A stretch of DNA of 64,000 nucleotides. Origin: Brackiella oedipodis DSM 13743. Its GTDB lineage: Bacteria; Pseudomonadota; Gammaproteobacteria; Burkholderiales; Burkholderiaceae_B. Every line of letters starts with the position of its first letter. Within the stretch, counting starts at the first letter, position 1. The stretch covers positions 1 through 64,000 of the forward strand of contig NZ_KK211205.1 of the NCBI RefSeq assembly GCF_000621025.1, read 5' to 3'. The notes beneath the pieces were generated by a model, which was not told where the DNA came from, did not search any database, and saw only the letters and a list, made by a program, of their open reading frames with translations. Positions 62,598-64,000 of this stretch are shown here, piece after piece. The position numbers and the translations under genes are program-made.

Positions 62598-63407
62598 CTA
62601 AGGCCGAAGCGTGGCTGAATGACTCTGCCGCTTTGGCTCACGAAATACCTGCCTATCGTTATAAAAGGTCGTGTCTTGTTCAGGATGCCAAGCGGGGATA
62701 CCCATCACGGGTAAAGGTACAAATGGCTTACTTGCCAAATAATCCGCCGTTAGGCGTTGTCGCAGACTCTCGTCGACTGCAGTTAAGTCACATGGCGGCA
62801 GACGTAAGACATGAGCGGTGATGGCTTTGTAAGGACGGACGAGTTTTTCTAGGAGAGCGTGGCCAATGATATGGATGTGGCACGTGGACCACTCATGGCG
62901 CAGTGTTATAAAAGCCGTTGACCAATCTTTGTGGACGATGGCGTGCCAAAGCGCATCCGTGCACTGCAATAAGAGACCATTTTCATCGAGTAGCGTGAGG
63001 GCGTCGCGAACGCAACCCCGCACTTTGGTCCCCCCCAAACGCTGGATCTCGTCTTGGTGCAATTGATTCATGCGTATCTTACTGCTTGCGAAGCGAAACC
63101 AACATAAACCATTAAAGAAATCGTGCAAATTATCCCTGCTGGGAATTTCATGCTGTTTAAAAATATAATCTTCGTAGATAAAGTGGCTGGGCAAGTGGGC
63201 TTGATTGATAAAACGATACTGAAGATCGTCAGGTTTATAAAGGTTTAAGAAGTCAGCACAACTGAGCGGTGCTCGCTGCGCATCGCTCAGGGCCTGTGCC
63301 AGCCATGGGCTATAATGGTGCCAATAAGGGGCCTTCAAGTCTAGCTTGTGTAAGCATGCTAAGGCGGCTCTGAAGCGCTCCCCACTATGCAAATTGTAGT
63401 TATCCAT
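62598..63407 (-). CDS. DUF3025 domain-containing protein
   Basis: The 269-residue cytoplasmic protein shows RFINQAHLPSHFIYEDYIF and DNLHDFFNGLCWFRF, as in DUF3025 proteins of betaproteobacteria. The function is unknown. The open frame extends to 63671, but that part lies antisense to hslR and has no domain resemblance. ATG 63407, beginning MDNYNLHSGERF, leaves a 34-base divergent spacer and is preferred. A further ATG three codons earlier (63416) is possible. Confidence 0.82.
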   Translation of the reverse strand: MDNYNLHSGERFRAALACLHKLDLKAPYWHHYSPWLAQALSDAQRAPLSCADFLNLYKPDDLQYRFINQAHLPSHFIYEDYIFKQHEIPSRDNLHDFFNGLCWFRFASSKIRMNQLHQDEIQRLGGTKVRGCVRDALTLLDENGLLLQCTDALWHAIVHKDWSTAFITLRHEWSTCHIHIIGHALLEKLVRPYKAITAHVLRLPPCDLTAVDESLRQRLTADYLASKPFVPLPVMGIPAWHPEQDTTFYNDRQVFREPKRQSHSATLRP

Positions 63408-63441
63408 GCAGCTCATTATAAAGGACGAGACAGGACTTCTT

Positions 63442-63840
63442 ATGGCAGAACTCGAATCGGTGCGCATCGATAAGTGGTTATGGGCCGCGCGCTTTTTTAA
63501 GACCCGTTCAATTGCCACACAACAAATCGATAAAGATCGTGTACAAATAAACCAGCAAAATGTAAAACCTTCGCGTGAAGTCAAGATAGGTGATGAAATC
63601 CTCATTAAGCTACAACGTGAACACAAAACCGTCATCGTCAAAGCCTTAAGCAATGTGCGCGGTCCCGCCAAAGTCGCTCAAACCCTTTACGAAGAAACGC
63701 CAGAAAGCATTCTCAAAAGAGAACAACTCGCTGAAAGCCGTCGCTTGGCTTTTGAGCCTGCCGAGAGTATCCGACATGGGCGACCTACTAAGCGTCAGCG
63801 CCGTGATTTAGAGCGCTTTCGGGATCACTGGGACGATTAG
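63442..63840 (+). CDS. hslR: S4-domain RNA-binding protein, Hsp15-like
   Basis: The 132-residue basic protein has an N-terminal S4 domain (ESVRIDKWLWAARFFKTRS near residue 4) and a charged C-terminus with RPTKRQRRDLERFR. Hsp15 binds stalled free 50S subunits carrying nascent chains and returns them to the cycle. The ATG at 63442 has AGGA upstream; the longer frame from 63406 overlaps the divergent gene. The stop overlaps the end of the convergent exporter gene. Confidence 0.92.
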   Translation: MAELESVRIDKWLWAARFFKTRSIATQQIDKDRVQINQQNVKPSREVKIGDEILIKLQREHKTVIVKALSNVRGPAKVAQTLYEETPESILKREQLAESRRLAFEPAESIRHGRPTKRQRRDLERFRDHWDD

Positions 63841-64000
63841 TGATGTTTGTTAGGGTCAACGCGTTTGGTTAGCCACACAAGCACCACTAGGCTCAAAAAT
63901 ATCCAGCCCAACATATACAAGTAATCATTAAAAGCCATTTGTGCCGCCTGTTGATCTATCAATTGATTAATACTGGCTAAACCCCGCTGCGGGTCGTCAA
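63837..64000 (-). CDS. EmrB/QacA-type MFS exporter, C-terminal fragment (window edge)
   Basis: Only the last 53 codons and the stop (63837-63839) are visible on the minus strand; the start lies beyond the window. The peptide contains LASINQLIDQQAAQMAFNDY, a hydrophobic helix (MLGWIFLSLVVLVWL), and the end TKRVDPNKHH. This resembles the last helix of DHA2 drug exporters of the EmrB type, which often end with a MLAYNDxF-like motif. It overlaps the hslR stop codon by two bases. Confidence 0.65.
   Translation of the reverse strand, partial: DDPQRGLASINQLIDQQAAQMAFNDYLYMLGWIFLSLVVLVWLTKRVDPNKHH

Noticed and set aside
63408..63671. N-terminal extension of the DUF3025 protein
   Set aside because: It lies antisense to the S4-domain gene, has no domain similarity, and a proper ATG with a short divergent spacer exists at 63407.
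1..64000. CRISPR array, transposase, integrase or prophage
   Set aside because: None was found. The only regular repeats are the adhesin modules, the topB tail and the short tRNA-trailer repeats, none with CRISPR spacing.

Overview
The window reads as chromosome of a low-to-mid GC betaproteobacterium, most likely Burkholderiales/Alcaligenaceae. The grounds are the S10-type ribosomal protein genes, a cysG / cysHDNJI cluster, DUF2868/DUF3482 and Methyltransf_32 family genes, and the general gene style. The genus cannot be fixed from the sequence alone; Oligella- or Pelistega-like organisms are only a guess.

Layout. 1-2.6 kb: 3' part of a large trimeric autotransporter adhesin. 2.8-6.7 kb: zinc alcohol dehydrogenase, argE and an MHS-type transporter. 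6.9-12.3 kb (minus): a five-gene operon for 2-aminoethylphosphonate uptake and degradation (ABC transporter, phnW, phnX). Its promoter carries a Pho-box-like direct repeat exactly 10 bp upstream of a perfect -10 box. 12.5-16.5 kb: metN-metI-metQ, then an unusual MetQ-like domain fused to an OmpA-type peptidoglycan-binding domain. 16.6-19.4 kb: mostly non-coding, with several terminator-like hairpins, a YfdC-like channel, two small membrane proteins and tRNA-Thr(CGT). 19.5-29.5 kb: catalase, then the assimilatory sulfate reduction block (cysG divergent from cysH-D-N-J-I). 29.6-45.9 kb: argD, gluQ, an unknown membrane protein, topB with a histone-H1-like tail, hemN, a frameshifted methyltransferase, a secreted protein, rmuC, an aromatic amino acid permease, a MATE exporter and betT. 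46-51.4 kb: ribosomal protein genes rplC to rpsQ, with rpsJ missing upstream and the spc genes missing downstream. 51.8-64 kb: an FAD-linked oxidase, two TPM-domain proteins, the DUF3482 GTPase/DUF2868 pair, a LysO-like exporter divergent from a basic amino acid ABC importer, CsbD, a DUF3025 protein, hslR and the tail of an EmrB-like exporter.

How it fits together. The phosphonate operon supplies phosphate, nitrogen and acetaldehyde from 2-aminoethylphosphonate and is predicted to answer to phosphate starvation. The cys block makes sulfide from sulfate, and CysG provides the siroheme for CysI. LysO and the importer give opposed export and import of basic amino acids around one intergenic region. 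No CRISPR array, integrase, transposase or prophage was seen. The most unusual items are the MetQ-OmpA fusion, the Pho-box promoter, the A8-tract frameshift in the methyltransferase and the split S10 cluster.
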